64,000 bases of DNA. It comes from Streptomyces sp. SDr-06 (GTDB lineage: Bacteria; Actinomycetota; Actinomycetes; Streptomycetales; Streptomycetaceae). Positions 15,951 through 24,646 of the stretch are shown here, one piece after another. The translations under genes and the position numbers were made by a program. Under the pieces are notes generated by a model. The model was not told the DNA's origin. It did not search any database and saw only the letters and a program-made list of their open reading frames with translations. How positions within the stretch are numbered: the stretch's first letter is position 1; the number at the start of each line of letters is the position of its first letter. Location: NCBI RefSeq assembly GCF_003324565.1, contig NZ_QOLA01000004.1, forward strand, positions 62,001-126,000. Reading direction: 5' to 3'.

Positions 15951-16228
15951 CGGCCGCGACCGGCTGCGAGGAAGACCGCTGTGACGAACACCCGGCGTGC
16001 GGAACGAGGCGTACCGCATAAGTCGCACAAGCCGTGCAAGGCTTGCGAAACCGGCGCATTCCCCAGGTCGGGGACGGAAGCGCGCTTCGTGGACCCTGCC
16101 GTCGGCCGGTTCGGAAGATGTGCCAGAGTTGCCACGTCCGGGCTGTGAGCACGTACGGTACGGCCATCAGCAGGTGGCCACAGACGGCACAGTCGGTACG
16201 GCCGGGACACCGGGAAGGGGCAGCTGGG

Positions 16229-17128
16229 TTGACCACGCACGCACCGCAGGCGGCGCAGTCCGTGACGCTGCCTGCCTCACTGGACGAGGCCGTGGCGGCG
16301 CTCGCGGCCATGCCTGCCGCCGTGCCCGTCGCGGGCGGCACCGATCTGATGGCGGCGGTGAACCGGGGCCTGCTGCGCCCCGCGGGCCTCGTCGGACTCG
16401 GCCGCATCAACGAGATCCGCGGCTGGCAGTACCAGGACGGCCACGCCCTGCTCGGTGCCGGTCTGACGCACGCCCGCATGGGGCGCCCGGACTTCGCGGC
16501 GCTCATTCCGGCGCTCGCCGCGGCCGCGCGCGCCGCCGGGCCCCCGCAGATCCGCAACGCGGGCACCCTCGGCGGCAACATCGCCTCCGCGGCCCCGACC
16601 GGCGACGCGCTGCCCGTGCTCGCCGCACTCGAAGCCACCCTGGTCATCGCGGGCCCCGACGGCGCCCGGCGGGAGATCCCGGTGTCGCACCTGCTGGCCG
16701 GCCGCGACCTGCTCGCCCCGGCCGAGTTGATCGGATATGTCCGGGTGCCGCTGCTGCACGCGCCCCAAGTTTTCCTCAAGGCGACCGGCCGCACCGGCCC
16801 AGGCCGCGCCACCGCCTCGGTCGCGGTCGTCCTCGACCCGGCCCGGCGCGGGGTGCGCTGCGCGGTCGGCGCCATCGCGCCGATGCCGCTGCGCCCCCTG
16901 GAGGCCGAGCGCTGGATCGCCTCGCTCATCGACTGGGACGGCGAGCGCGCGGCTCTGGCCCCGGAGGCGCTCGGCGCGTTCGGCGAGTACGTGGCCGCCG
17001 CCTGCATCCCGGACCCGGAGCCACCGGTGGACGGCTCACCGCCCCCGCCCCTCTCGCCCGCCGTACTGCATCTGCGGCGTACCGTCGCCGCGTTGGCCCG
17101 ACGAGCACTGGGGAGGGCGCTGTCGTGA
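16229..17128 (+). CDS. Molybdenum hydroxylase FAD-binding (medium) subunit
   Basis: FAD subunit of a xanthine dehydrogenase/CO dehydrogenase-type enzyme, 299 residues from TTG 16229. The FAD-binding PCMH fold shows VAGGTDLMAAVN near residue 34 and RNAGTLGGNIASAAPTGD near residue 108, the two loops that hold the FAD pyrophosphate, and a C-terminal CO-dehydrogenase flavoprotein domain. TTG is preferred because GGAAGGGG lies about 9 bases upstream; an earlier GTG at 16145 is in frame but adds unconserved residues. It overlaps the Fe-S subunit by four bases (GTGA). The operon order medium-small-large matches CoxMSL. In the complex it would pass electrons from the Fe-S clusters to NAD or another acceptor. 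Confidence 0.88.
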   Translation: MTTHAPQAAQSVTLPASLDEAVAALAAMPAAVPVAGGTDLMAAVNRGLLRPAGLVGLGRINEIRGWQYQDGHALLGAGLTHARMGRPDFAALIPALAAAARAAGPPQIRNAGTLGGNIASAAPTGDALPVLAALEATLVIAGPDGARREIPVSHLLAGRDLLAPAELIGYVRVPLLHAPQVFLKATGRTGPGRATASVAVVLDPARRGVRCAVGAIAPMPLRPLEAERWIASLIDWDGERAALAPEALGAFGEYVAAACIPDPEPPVDGSPPPPLSPAVLHLRRTVAALARRALGRALS

Positions 17129-18768
17129 CTGACCAGAACAACGAGTACGAGTACGACCACGAGTCCGAGCGCGCGCACGAGCACGGCTACGGCCAGGTGC
17201 CCCGGCACGGCGGCTGGGAGCCCGTCCCGCACGGCGGCGAGTACGAGCCGGACGCCACGGCGTTCGTCCAGCTGCCCCCGGACATGGACATGATGGGCGC
17301 CCCGCTGGCGGCGCCCGGCCACGGCTACGTGCCGCCGATGATCGTGCCGCTCACCCCGGCCGCCGCGACCGACCCGGCCGCGACCGGCGTCTGGCGCATC
17401 CCGACCGAGCTGACCGGACAGACGGCGCCCGACGCCGAATCCGCGCCCGGCGCGCAGACCGTGGTGTGGCCCGAGCCCGCCGCGCCCGCGCCCCTGCCCG
17501 CGACCCCGTCGGAGCCCGCCCACGACCCCACCGCCACGGCCCAGTGGAACTTCGCCGACGAGCCCTCCCTCGCGGGCACCGGGCAGTGGACCATCCCCGT
17601 GGCCGAAGGGGAACTCCCGGAGGAATCGGGCGAGTTCACCACCTCGTCGCTGATCGAGCAGTGGGGCTCCACCCCGCCCGCCACCCTCCCCGGCGGCGCC
17701 CCCGCCCCCTGGGCGAACCACCTGCCCGACCCCGAGCCCCAGGAACCGGCCGCCCACGCCGCCGACCTCCCGGCCGTACGGGACGTACCGGAGCCCGTCG
17801 CTCCGGCGGACGCCGCCGCCCAGCCGCACCCCCACCCCGAGCCGCGGTCGGAAGCCTCGCCGGAGCCGGCACCGCACCCGGAGCCCGAGGCCGCGTCCGC
17901 CGGTGAGCCGCTGCCCCGGGCGTCCGCCGCCGAGGAGCCCGCCGCCGAAGCCGTACCGGAAGCGCACGTCGCGGCCGCAGCGCCCGAAGCGGTCGAAGCG
18001 CACGAGGGACGCGAAGCGGCCCCCACGGTCGAACCGGCCGAACCGGTCGAGGCCGTCGCGCTCCCCGAGCCGCGACCGGAGGCCGAGCCCGGAGCCCAAG
18101 GCCAGGCACAGCCCCACCCCGAGGCCGGACCGGAGACCGAGGGGGCCACCCCCTCCGAGCCCGTCTCGCAGACCCCGCCCGCCCCCGACCTGGAACACAC
18201 CCGCGCCTCCTACGTGCTGCGCGTGAACGGCGCGGACCGGCCCGTCACCGAGGCCTGGGTCGGGGAGTCGCTGCTGTACGTGCTGCGGGAGCGGCTCGGG
18301 CTCGCCGGGGCCAAGGACGGCTGCTCGCAGGGGGAGTGCGGCGCCTGCAACGTCCAGGTGGACGGGCGGCTCGTCGCCTCCTGCCTGGTGCCCGCGGCCA
18401 CCACCGCCGGGAGCGAGGTCCGTACGGTCGAGGGCCTCGCCACCGACGGCGAACCCTCCGACGTCCAGCGGGCGTTGGCCGAGAGCGGCGCCGTGCAGTG
18501 CGGCTTCTGCATCCCCGGCATGGCCATGACCGTGCACGACCTGCTCGAAGGCAACCACGCCCCCACCGAGCTGGAGACCCGCCAGGCGCTCTGCGGCAAT
18601 CTGTGCCGCTGCTCCGGCTACCGTGGCGTCCTCGACGCCGTGAAGGACGTCGTGGCGGGCCGCGAGGCGGCCGGAACCCCGGTCGAAGAGGCCCGCATCC
18701 CGCACCAGGCACCCCCCGGGGCCGGCAGCGCCAAGCCCCCGCACACGCACGACGGAGGCATGGCGTGA
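17125..18768 (+). CDS. 2Fe-2S subunit of molybdenum hydroxylase with long disordered N-terminus
   Basis: The last 185 residues are a normal CoxS/XdhC-type subunit with two [2Fe-2S] clusters: a plant-ferredoxin fold (YVLRVNGADRPV onward, residue 363) with CSQGECGACN, then the helical domain with VQCGFCIPGM and CGNLCRCSGY. The first 360 residues are not part of the family: they are rich in Glu, Pro, Ala and His and look disordered, with short Trp motifs (TGVWRIP, TAQWNF, TGQWTIP, LIEQWG). Usual length is about 160-200 residues. The start GTG 17125 overlaps the FAD subunit stop, and the extension stays open in one frame with the same codon bias, so it is real coding sequence. Its role is unknown. 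Confidence 0.85.
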   Translation: MTDQNNEYEYDHESERAHEHGYGQVPRHGGWEPVPHGGEYEPDATAFVQLPPDMDMMGAPLAAPGHGYVPPMIVPLTPAAATDPAATGVWRIPTELTGQTAPDAESAPGAQTVVWPEPAAPAPLPATPSEPAHDPTATAQWNFADEPSLAGTGQWTIPVAEGELPEESGEFTTSSLIEQWGSTPPATLPGGAPAPWANHLPDPEPQEPAAHAADLPAVRDVPEPVAPADAAAQPHPHPEPRSEASPEPAPHPEPEAASAGEPLPRASAAEEPAAEAVPEAHVAAAAPEAVEAHEGREAAPTVEPAEPVEAVALPEPRPEAEPGAQGQAQPHPEAGPETEGATPSEPVSQTPPAPDLEHTRASYVLRVNGADRPVTEAWVGESLLYVLRERLGLAGAKDGCSQGECGACNVQVDGRLVASCLVPAATTAGSEVRTVEGLATDGEPSDVQRALAESGAVQCGFCIPGMAMTVHDLLEGNHAPTELETRQALCGNLCRCSGYRGVLDAVKDVVAGREAAGTPVEEARIPHQAPPGAGSAKPPHTHDGGMA

Positions 18769-21083
18769 GCAACGACGCAGCCACCGCGACGGTCGACGGC
18801 GCCCTCCCGGCGGCGGGGCCGGAGCAGCAGCCGCCCGCACACGGGATCGGAGCCTCGCTCGCGCCCGTCGACGCGCTGGCCAAGGCCGAGGGGACCTTCC
18901 CCTACGCGGCCGACCTGTGGGCCGAGGGTCTGCTGTGGGCGGCCGTGCTGCGCGCCCCGCACGCGTACGCCCGCATCGTCTCCATCGACACCTCGGCCGC
19001 CGTCGCCATGCCGGGCGTACGGGCCGTGGTGACCCACGCCGACGTGCCGGGCGACCCCGCGTTCGGCCGCCGCATCGCCGACCGGCCCGTGTTCGCCGCC
19101 GAGTTCGTGCGCCACCACGGCGAGCCCATCGCCGCCGTGGCCGCCGACCACCCGGACACCGCGCGCCTGGCGGCCGCCGCCATCGCGGTCGAGTACGAGG
19201 TCCTGGAGCCGGTCACCGACCCGGAGAAGGCGTTCGCCGCCGAGCCGCTGCACCCCGACGGCAATCTGATCCGCCACATCCCGCTCCAGTACGGCGATCC
19301 CGAGGTCACGGGCGAGGTCGTCGTCGAGGGCCTGTACCGGATCGGCCGCCAGGACCCGGCCCCGATCGGCGCCGAGGCGGGCCTCGCCGTGCCGCGCCCG
19401 GACGGCGGAGTCGAGCTGTACACCGCGTCCACCGACCCGCACAGCGACCGCGACCTGGCCGCCGCCTGCTTCGGCCTGGAGCCGGACCGCGTCAAGGTCG
19501 TGGTCACCGGAGTGCCCGGCGCGACCGGCGACCGCGAGGACCTCGGCTTCCAACTCCCGCTGGGACTCCTGGCGTTGAGGACCGGCTGCCCGGTCAAGCT
19601 GACCGCGACCCGCGAGGAGTCCTTCCTCGGCCACGCCCACCGCCACCCCACGCTGCTTCGCTACCGCCACCACGCGGACGCCGAGGGCCGCCTCGTCAAG
19701 GTCGAGGCGCAGATCCTGCTCGACGCGGGCGCCTACGCCGAGGCCTCCTCCGAGTCCCTGGCCGCCGCCGTCGCGTTCGCCTGCGGCCCCTACGTGGTGC
19801 CGCACGCCTTCGTGGAGGGCTGGGCGGTGCGCACCAACAACCCACCGTCCGGCCACGTGCGGGGCGAGGGCGCGATGCAGGTGTGCGCCGCGTACGAGGG
19901 CCAGATGGACAAGCTGGCCGCGAAGCTGGGCCTCGACCCGGCCGAGCTGCGGATGCGCAACGTGCTCGCGACGGGTGACCTGCTGCCCACCGGCCAGACG
20001 GTGACCTGCCCGGCCCCGGTGGCCGAACTCCTCGCCGCCGTACGGGACTTCCCGCTGCCCACCCTGCCCAAGGACGCGCCCGAGGACGACTGGCTGCTGC
20101 CGGGCGGGCTTGAGGGCGCGGGCGAGCCGGACGCGGTCCGGCGCGGCGTCGGCTACGCGCTGGGCATGGTCCACATGCTCGGCGCCGAGGGCACCGACGA
20201 GGTCTCCACGGCCACGGTCAAGGTGCAGGACGGCGTCGCCACGGTCATCTGCGCGGCCGTCGAGACCGGCCAGGGCTTCACCACGCTGGCCCGCCAGATC
20301 GTCCAGGAGACCCTGGGCATCGACGAGGTCCACGTCGCTCCCGTCGACACCGACCAGCCCCCGGCGGGCCCGGCCACCCACGGCCGCCACACCTGGGTGT
20401 CCGGCGGTGCGGTGGAGCGCGCGGCCAAGATGGTCCGCACCCAGCTGCTCCAGCCCCTGGCGCACAAGTTCGGCATGTCCACCGAGCTGCTCCAGATCGC
20501 CGACGGCAAGATCACCTCGTACGACGGCGTGCTGTCCACCACGGTGACGGAGGCCATGGACGGCAAGGAACTCTGGGCCACCGCCCAGTGCCGTCCGCAC
20601 CCCACCGAGCCGCTCGACGAGACCGGCCAGGGCGACGCCTTCGTGGGTCTCGCGTTCTGCGCGATCCGCGCCGTCGTGGACGTCGACATCGAGCTCGGCT
20701 CGGTCCGCGTGGTCGAACTCGCCGTGGCGCAGGACGTCGGCCGGGTCCTCAACCCCCGCCGGCTCGCGGCCCGGATCGAGGCCGGGGTGACGCAGGGCGT
20801 GGGCGCGGCCCTCACCGAGAACCTGCGGACGGTACGCGGCCGGATCCGCCACCCCGACCTCACGGGCTACGCGCTGCCCACCGCGCTCGACGCCCCCGAC
20901 ATCCGCATCGTGAAGCTGGTGGAGGAGCGGGACGTGGTGGCTCCGTTCGGCGCGAAGGCGGCCAGTGCGGTCCCGGTCGTCACCTCCCCGGCGGCCATCG
21001 CCTCCGCGGTCCGCGCCGCGACCGGCCGCCCGGTCAACCGCCTCCCGATCCGGCCCCAGGCGGCGGTGGTCCAGCAGGCGTAG
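18765..21083 (+). CDS. Divergent molybdopterin-binding large subunit of molybdenum hydroxylase
   Basis: Large subunit of 772 residues, coupled to the Fe-S subunit by GTGA. Family hallmarks are present: an aldehyde oxidase/xanthine dehydrogenase a/b hammerhead domain (about residues 25-135), VETGQGFTTLARQIVQETLGI, and RGEGAMQVCAAYEGQMDKLAAKLGLDP. Key motifs are degenerate. The glycine-rich GGGFGxK loop reads VPGATGDRED, the HxPMEP-type segment reads PAPIGAEAG (near residue 197), and the C-terminal KGxGE motif that carries the catalytic base reads GAKAASAVP (near residue 731), with Ala where Glu is expected. The protein may be inactive as a hydroxylase or have changed chemistry. The substrate is unknown, and calling it xanthine dehydrogenase would be unsafe. 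Confidence 0.85.
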   Translation: MSNDAATATVDGALPAAGPEQQPPAHGIGASLAPVDALAKAEGTFPYAADLWAEGLLWAAVLRAPHAYARIVSIDTSAAVAMPGVRAVVTHADVPGDPAFGRRIADRPVFAAEFVRHHGEPIAAVAADHPDTARLAAAAIAVEYEVLEPVTDPEKAFAAEPLHPDGNLIRHIPLQYGDPEVTGEVVVEGLYRIGRQDPAPIGAEAGLAVPRPDGGVELYTASTDPHSDRDLAAACFGLEPDRVKVVVTGVPGATGDREDLGFQLPLGLLALRTGCPVKLTATREESFLGHAHRHPTLLRYRHHADAEGRLVKVEAQILLDAGAYAEASSESLAAAVAFACGPYVVPHAFVEGWAVRTNNPPSGHVRGEGAMQVCAAYEGQMDKLAAKLGLDPAELRMRNVLATGDLLPTGQTVTCPAPVAELLAAVRDFPLPTLPKDAPEDDWLLPGGLEGAGEPDAVRRGVGYALGMVHMLGAEGTDEVSTATVKVQDGVATVICAAVETGQGFTTLARQIVQETLGIDEVHVAPVDTDQPPAGPATHGRHTWVSGGAVERAAKMVRTQLLQPLAHKFGMSTELLQIADGKITSYDGVLSTTVTEAMDGKELWATAQCRPHPTEPLDETGQGDAFVGLAFCAIRAVVDVDIELGSVRVVELAVAQDVGRVLNPRRLAARIEAGVTQGVGAALTENLRTVRGRIRHPDLTGYALPTALDAPDIRIVKLVEERDVVAPFGAKAASAVPVVTSPAAIASAVRAATGRPVNRLPIRPQAAVVQQA

Positions 21084-21234
21084 CCGGTCGAGCCCTGGGC
21101 CGGGTGACGTTCGGGACGTGAGTACGGGCGCGCATTCACCCCTGCGGGCCCGCCGTCCCCGGATCACCGCGGCCTCCCTGTCGTACGCTACGGCAAAGGT
21201 TCCGTAACGCACGCGTAGGGAACGGGAGTTGGGG

Positions 21235-21594
21235 ATGGCGTCAGGGGCGGCGGCGCGGGGGCCGGGCGGCGGGGATCTCGTGGCGCACGCCGATGACCTC
21301 GGGGTGATCGGCGCGGACGCGTACAAGCTGTACGAGGGGTTCCGGCGCGACGGGGACCACGCGCGGGCGGCCACCTTCGAGGCGGCACGGGCGCTCGGCG
21401 CGGAGAACTTCACCAGCGGCGCGGCCCTCATGAAGGTCCACGACACCTGGCAGAGCCAGTACACGGCGCTCCGCGACGCCTGCGCGCAGATCTCCAACCA
21501 CCTCGACCACTCCGCCGCCCTGCACGCCCAGGACGACGCCCGCGTCCAGGGTTCCCTGACCGCCGTCTCGGTGCTCAGCGGCTACTTCAACTAG
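21235..21594 (+). CDS. WXG100/ESAT-6-like small protein
   Basis: Predicted all-helical protein of 119 residues with one candidate turn motif WQSQYTALRDACAQISNHLD separating two helices, in the manner of WXG100 and LXG proteins exported by type VII (ESX) systems. The canonical Trp-x-Gly is replaced by WQS, so the match is structural only. ATG 21235 is preferred over TTG 21229 because GGGAG at 21224-21228 sits six bases before it. It lies 17 bases upstream of a large DUF6571-type protein, the typical small-partner/large-effector pairing. No ESX secretion gene is in the window. A role as chaperone or co-secreted partner is inference. Confidence 0.65.
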   Translation: MASGAAARGPGGGDLVAHADDLGVIGADAYKLYEGFRRDGDHARAATFEAARALGAENFTSGAALMKVHDTWQSQYTALRDACAQISNHLDHSAALHAQDDARVQGSLTAVSVLSGYFN

Positions 21595-21611
21595 CGGACG
21601 GGGAACGGTAG

Positions 21612-23918
21612 TTGCTGACGTACGCGGACGTCGTGAACGCGCCGGTCGACAAGCTCAGGACGGCGGTGGACGACTGGTCCGACATGGCGCTCCGGCTGCG
21701 GAAGCTCGCGGAGGAGGCCCACGACGGCCTGCGGGTGCACGCCGAGGCAGCCCGCTGGGCCGGGGTGAACGCCGGGGTCACCCGGGACTTCATCCGCAAG
21801 ACCGTGAAGGAGTTCGCGGACGCGAAGCAGGAGGCCGAGGGGGTGCACCGGCTCCTGCTCGACGCGTACACGGAGTTCAAGAAGGCCAAGGACGGCTTGC
21901 GGGCCATCACCGACGGAGCCGGGCGCAGCGGCATCGCGATCGACGCGCGCGGCCGGGTCCTGGCCCGCCACACGCTCGCCGACGACACCGCGGCGCGGCA
22001 CGACCCCGAGTACGCGGGGCTCACCGAGGACGTGCGGGCCGAGCGGGCGAACGTCGCCGCCTGGCAGCGCAAGGTCGACGCGCTGATCGCCGCGTGCGAC
22101 GCGGCGGACGAGTCCCTGCGCCTCGCCCTCCTGGCGAACGTCCCCCACGCACACGATTTCACCGCGCCGCGGTACGCCTCCCTCGACGACGAGGAGGCCG
22201 CGCGGGCGGTCGACCTGGCCCAGCGCGTCACCGGGGAGGGCGGCACCGCCCGCAACGTCGAGGAACTGGCGCGGCTGCGGGCCCTGCTGGACGCCCACGC
22301 CCACGACCCCGGGTTCTCCACCGCCTTCTACCGGCGCCTGGGCGCGCAGGGCACGCTGGAGTTCTACACCCGGCTCTCCCTGGACGCGACGGCCCTCGGC
22401 CCGGCGGGCCTCGACCGGGCCGCCCTGGTCCACCACATCCAGGACGACCTGGGTCCGATGCTGGGCCTCGCCACCGACCCGCACACCCCCGGCCACCTCG
22501 GCGGCTCCTGGACGACCGACCTCATGCGGGCGGGCCGCCGGCCGATCGACGTCAGCGGTTTCGCGGGCGCGGGCGCGCGGGTGTACGGCTACCAGGCGCT
22601 GGGCGCGCTGCTGCGGCACGGGGCGTACGACAGGGAGTTCCTGCTGCCCGTAGCCCGTGACCTGGTGGGCTTCGAGCACCAGAATCCCGGGATCTTCGAG
22701 CGGGGCGTACCGCAGGTCCCCGGCACGGCGCTCAGCCTCGACCCGTCGGGCGGCCGGGGCTTCGACCCCCTCACGGGCCTCATGTCGGCCATGGCCAACA
22801 ACCCGGATTCCGCCGCCCAGTTCTTCAACGAGCCGGTCCGTGCGGACAGCGACGGCAACGGCCTGGTGACGGCGGACGACGCGGCGGTCCTGGCCCCCGG
22901 GGGCGCCCCGCTCAGCATGGTCGACCACCTCCTGGACAGGCCCGCGACGGCCGACCTGTACGACGCCCTTCCCACCGCCCACACCCCCTACCAGTCCGCC
23001 CTGGGCAACGCCCTGGAAGCCGCCGCCACAGGCCGCACCCCCACCGACCCGTCGGCCCACCCGGTGGAGCACACGGCGGCGATGGCGAGCGTGATGGAAA
23101 AGGTCGTGGCGAAGATCGGCGCGGATCCTTCCCTGATCCTGGGGGAGGGGGACGTGCCGGGGAGGTTGAGCGGGCTTTCTGGGCACTTCGGGAACATGGC
23201 GGCGGAGTATATGGCGGATATGCAGGCGAGGGTGGAGAACGGCGCGGGCCAGGCCAAGCCATTCGGCGTTCTGGCCAAGTTCGCCGACAGCGGACAAGTG
23301 GCTCACTTCCTGGGGGCCGTGGCCCAGGACCCCGATGCGTATGGTGCGATCACCAATGCCCAGCAGGCCTATACGACGCTGCTGGTTCGTGACGTATTCG
23401 CCCACCCGGCAAATCATGGGTCCGATGTGGGCGAGGCTATTCGCAATGCGGTGTACCCGGGCGGGGAAATCGCGGGAATCATGACTCAGGCTCGCGTCGA
23501 GGCTATCTACGAGAAGCATTCGGCGGCAGACTCCCAGTTCAACAAGGCCGTCGAGGACACCGCAGAGTGGACGAACCGCATCATCGACGCGGTCGGCGCG
23601 AAGTACGTGGAGATGCTTCCGGTCGGAGGTGACGCCGTGGGTTGGTTCAAGGAAGAGATCACCAAGTCCGTCGTCGAGAATGCCCAACAGGACTCCTCTG
23701 GGGAGGCGGCCCAGGAAGCGGCGACCGCGTATTCGCAGGCGGAGGAGAGAGTGAAGCGCGCGGCGGCCGACGCCGTATCGACCGCCGGTCGAAGCGCGGG
23801 TGCCGCCGCCCATGACGTCCAGGAGTACAGGGGAACCGCCTCCACCGGCGCCGCCGCCGGGCATGTGGCGGGCCGGGGTTTCATGGCCAGTTCGACGGCC
23901 AGCGGCGCGGGTAAGTGA
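21612..23918 (+). CDS. DUF6571-like WXG-type large protein, possible polymorphic effector
   Basis: Protein of 768 residues from TTG 21612. The N-terminal 150 residues are helical, start MLTYADVVNAPVDKLRTAVDDWSDM, and look like the WXG/LXG-like head of Streptomyces DUF6571 proteins. The middle has GFDPLTGLMSAMANNPDSAAQFFNEP, typical of the group, and an EF-hand-like calcium loop DSDGNGLVTADD at residues 412-423. The C-terminal 250 residues are helical and end in an Ala/Ser/Gly-rich tail. Codon use becomes less GC-biased from about 23170 onward, as if the end was exchanged. No nuclease or other toxin motif is seen. Export by a type VII system and an effector role are inferred from head architecture only. 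Confidence 0.7.
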   Translation: MLTYADVVNAPVDKLRTAVDDWSDMALRLRKLAEEAHDGLRVHAEAARWAGVNAGVTRDFIRKTVKEFADAKQEAEGVHRLLLDAYTEFKKAKDGLRAITDGAGRSGIAIDARGRVLARHTLADDTAARHDPEYAGLTEDVRAERANVAAWQRKVDALIAACDAADESLRLALLANVPHAHDFTAPRYASLDDEEAARAVDLAQRVTGEGGTARNVEELARLRALLDAHAHDPGFSTAFYRRLGAQGTLEFYTRLSLDATALGPAGLDRAALVHHIQDDLGPMLGLATDPHTPGHLGGSWTTDLMRAGRRPIDVSGFAGAGARVYGYQALGALLRHGAYDREFLLPVARDLVGFEHQNPGIFERGVPQVPGTALSLDPSGGRGFDPLTGLMSAMANNPDSAAQFFNEPVRADSDGNGLVTADDAAVLAPGGAPLSMVDHLLDRPATADLYDALPTAHTPYQSALGNALEAAATGRTPTDPSAHPVEHTAAMASVMEKVVAKIGADPSLILGEGDVPGRLSGLSGHFGNMAAEYMADMQARVENGAGQAKPFGVLAKFADSGQVAHFLGAVAQDPDAYGAITNAQQAYTTLLVRDVFAHPANHGSDVGEAIRNAVYPGGEIAGIMTQARVEAIYEKHSAADSQFNKAVEDTAEWTNRIIDAVGAKYVEMLPVGGDAVGWFKEEITKSVVENAQQDSSGEAAQEAATAYSQAEERVKRAAADAVSTAGRSAGAAAHDVQEYRGTASTGAAAGHVAGRGFMASSTASGAGK

Positions 23919-24559
23919 CCCACCTTGCGCGGGGCGCTCGTTCTGCGGTCCTCTCACGTGGAGGCGGGAGAAGCAGGGGTGCGATCGCGCTTGCCCTTGC
24001 ACTGATTGCGATCTCGACGGGCAGTGGGTGCTCGGGCATTGCGGAGGAGAACGACCAGTTCGTGCTTGCCCTGCCCCCTAAGGTCTGCTGGCGAGCATTC
24101 GATGGGGCCTCGGTGGTCGCTCTGCTGCCGAGGGCCAAGGTCCCGGACGCGGAGATCAAGGGCGACCTGGAATTCGACCTGTACGGACGCTTCAAGGCTG
24201 CGGGCTGCCAGGTCCAGCTCGACGGGGAGGCCCGGTTCACCGCGTGGGGTGATCGCTCGTGGTCCGACGGCAGCGACCTGGCGAAGAACGTATGGAACTC
24301 GCTGAAAACGCTTGAGCCCACCCCCATCGAGGCGGGTGACAAGGGCATCGTCTACCCCGGCGGCGCCAGAGCGTATTTCCGGTGTGAGCGTCCGAACCTG
24401 CCGCCTCTGCCGAGCAACGTCTCCCCAGCGGAGGCCGACATCGTCGAATTGGGGCTGAGCGCCAACAGTGCGCCCCGCACGCAGCGGGTTAAGGATCTGC
24501 TCGCCAGCCTGATGCAGCAATACGTAAAGTTCGCCAAGCGGCAGCTCAAATGCCGGTAG
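23915..24559 (+). CDS. Putative lipoprotein of unknown function
   Basis: Hypothetical protein of 214 residues whose GTG start overlaps the previous stop (GTGA), so it is co-translated with the DUF6571-type gene. The N-terminus is basic, then hydrophobic (AIALALALIAISTGSGC), with Cys39 a plausible lipidation site, although the lipobox GSGC is atypical. The mature domain has Cys residues in VCWRAF, AAGCQV and YFRCERP, and resembles no family I know. Base composition is less GC-rich than neighbours. Its position suggests an immunity or accessory protein for the upstream gene; this is inference from the operon alone. Confidence 0.65.
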   Translation: MTHLARGARSAVLSRGGGRSRGAIALALALIAISTGSGCSGIAEENDQFVLALPPKVCWRAFDGASVVALLPRAKVPDAEIKGDLEFDLYGRFKAAGCQVQLDGEARFTAWGDRSWSDGSDLAKNVWNSLKTLEPTPIEAGDKGIVYPGGARAYFRCERPNLPPLPSNVSPAEADIVELGLSANSAPRTQRVKDLLASLMQQYVKFAKRQLKCR

Positions 24560-24571
24560 GCGGGAAGGAAT

Positions 24572-24646
24572 TGGAGGCCGTGACCGGAATCGAACCGGCG
24601 TAACTCGCTTTGCAGGCGAGTCCCTCAACCACTCGGGCACACGGCC
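24572..24646 (-). tRNA. tRNA-Cys(GCA)
   Basis: On the minus strand from 24646, a 7-bp acceptor stem GGCCGTG/CACGGCC, a D-arm, an anticodon stem CTCGC/GCGAG with loop CTGCAAA (anticodon GCA), a T-arm with GGTTCGATTCC, discriminator U and an encoded CCA (24572-24574) complete a class I tRNA. U73 with GCA anticodon fits the cysteine identity set. The 3' end faces the low-GC end of the DUF6571 module, so it could serve as an integration site, but no integrase or repeated attachment sequence is seen. Confidence 0.93.

Noticed and set aside
15981..16148. 55-residue GTG frame before the molybdenum-hydroxylase operon
   Set aside because: It has a good ribosome binding site and one CxxC, but no recognisable relation and it fills what is probably the operon promoter; noted only in the terminator entry.
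15940..18840. 966-residue minus-strand frame opposite the molybdenum-hydroxylase genes
   Set aside because: It is a shadow of the Fe-S subunit; the plus strand has cluster motifs, coupled starts and proper operon order.
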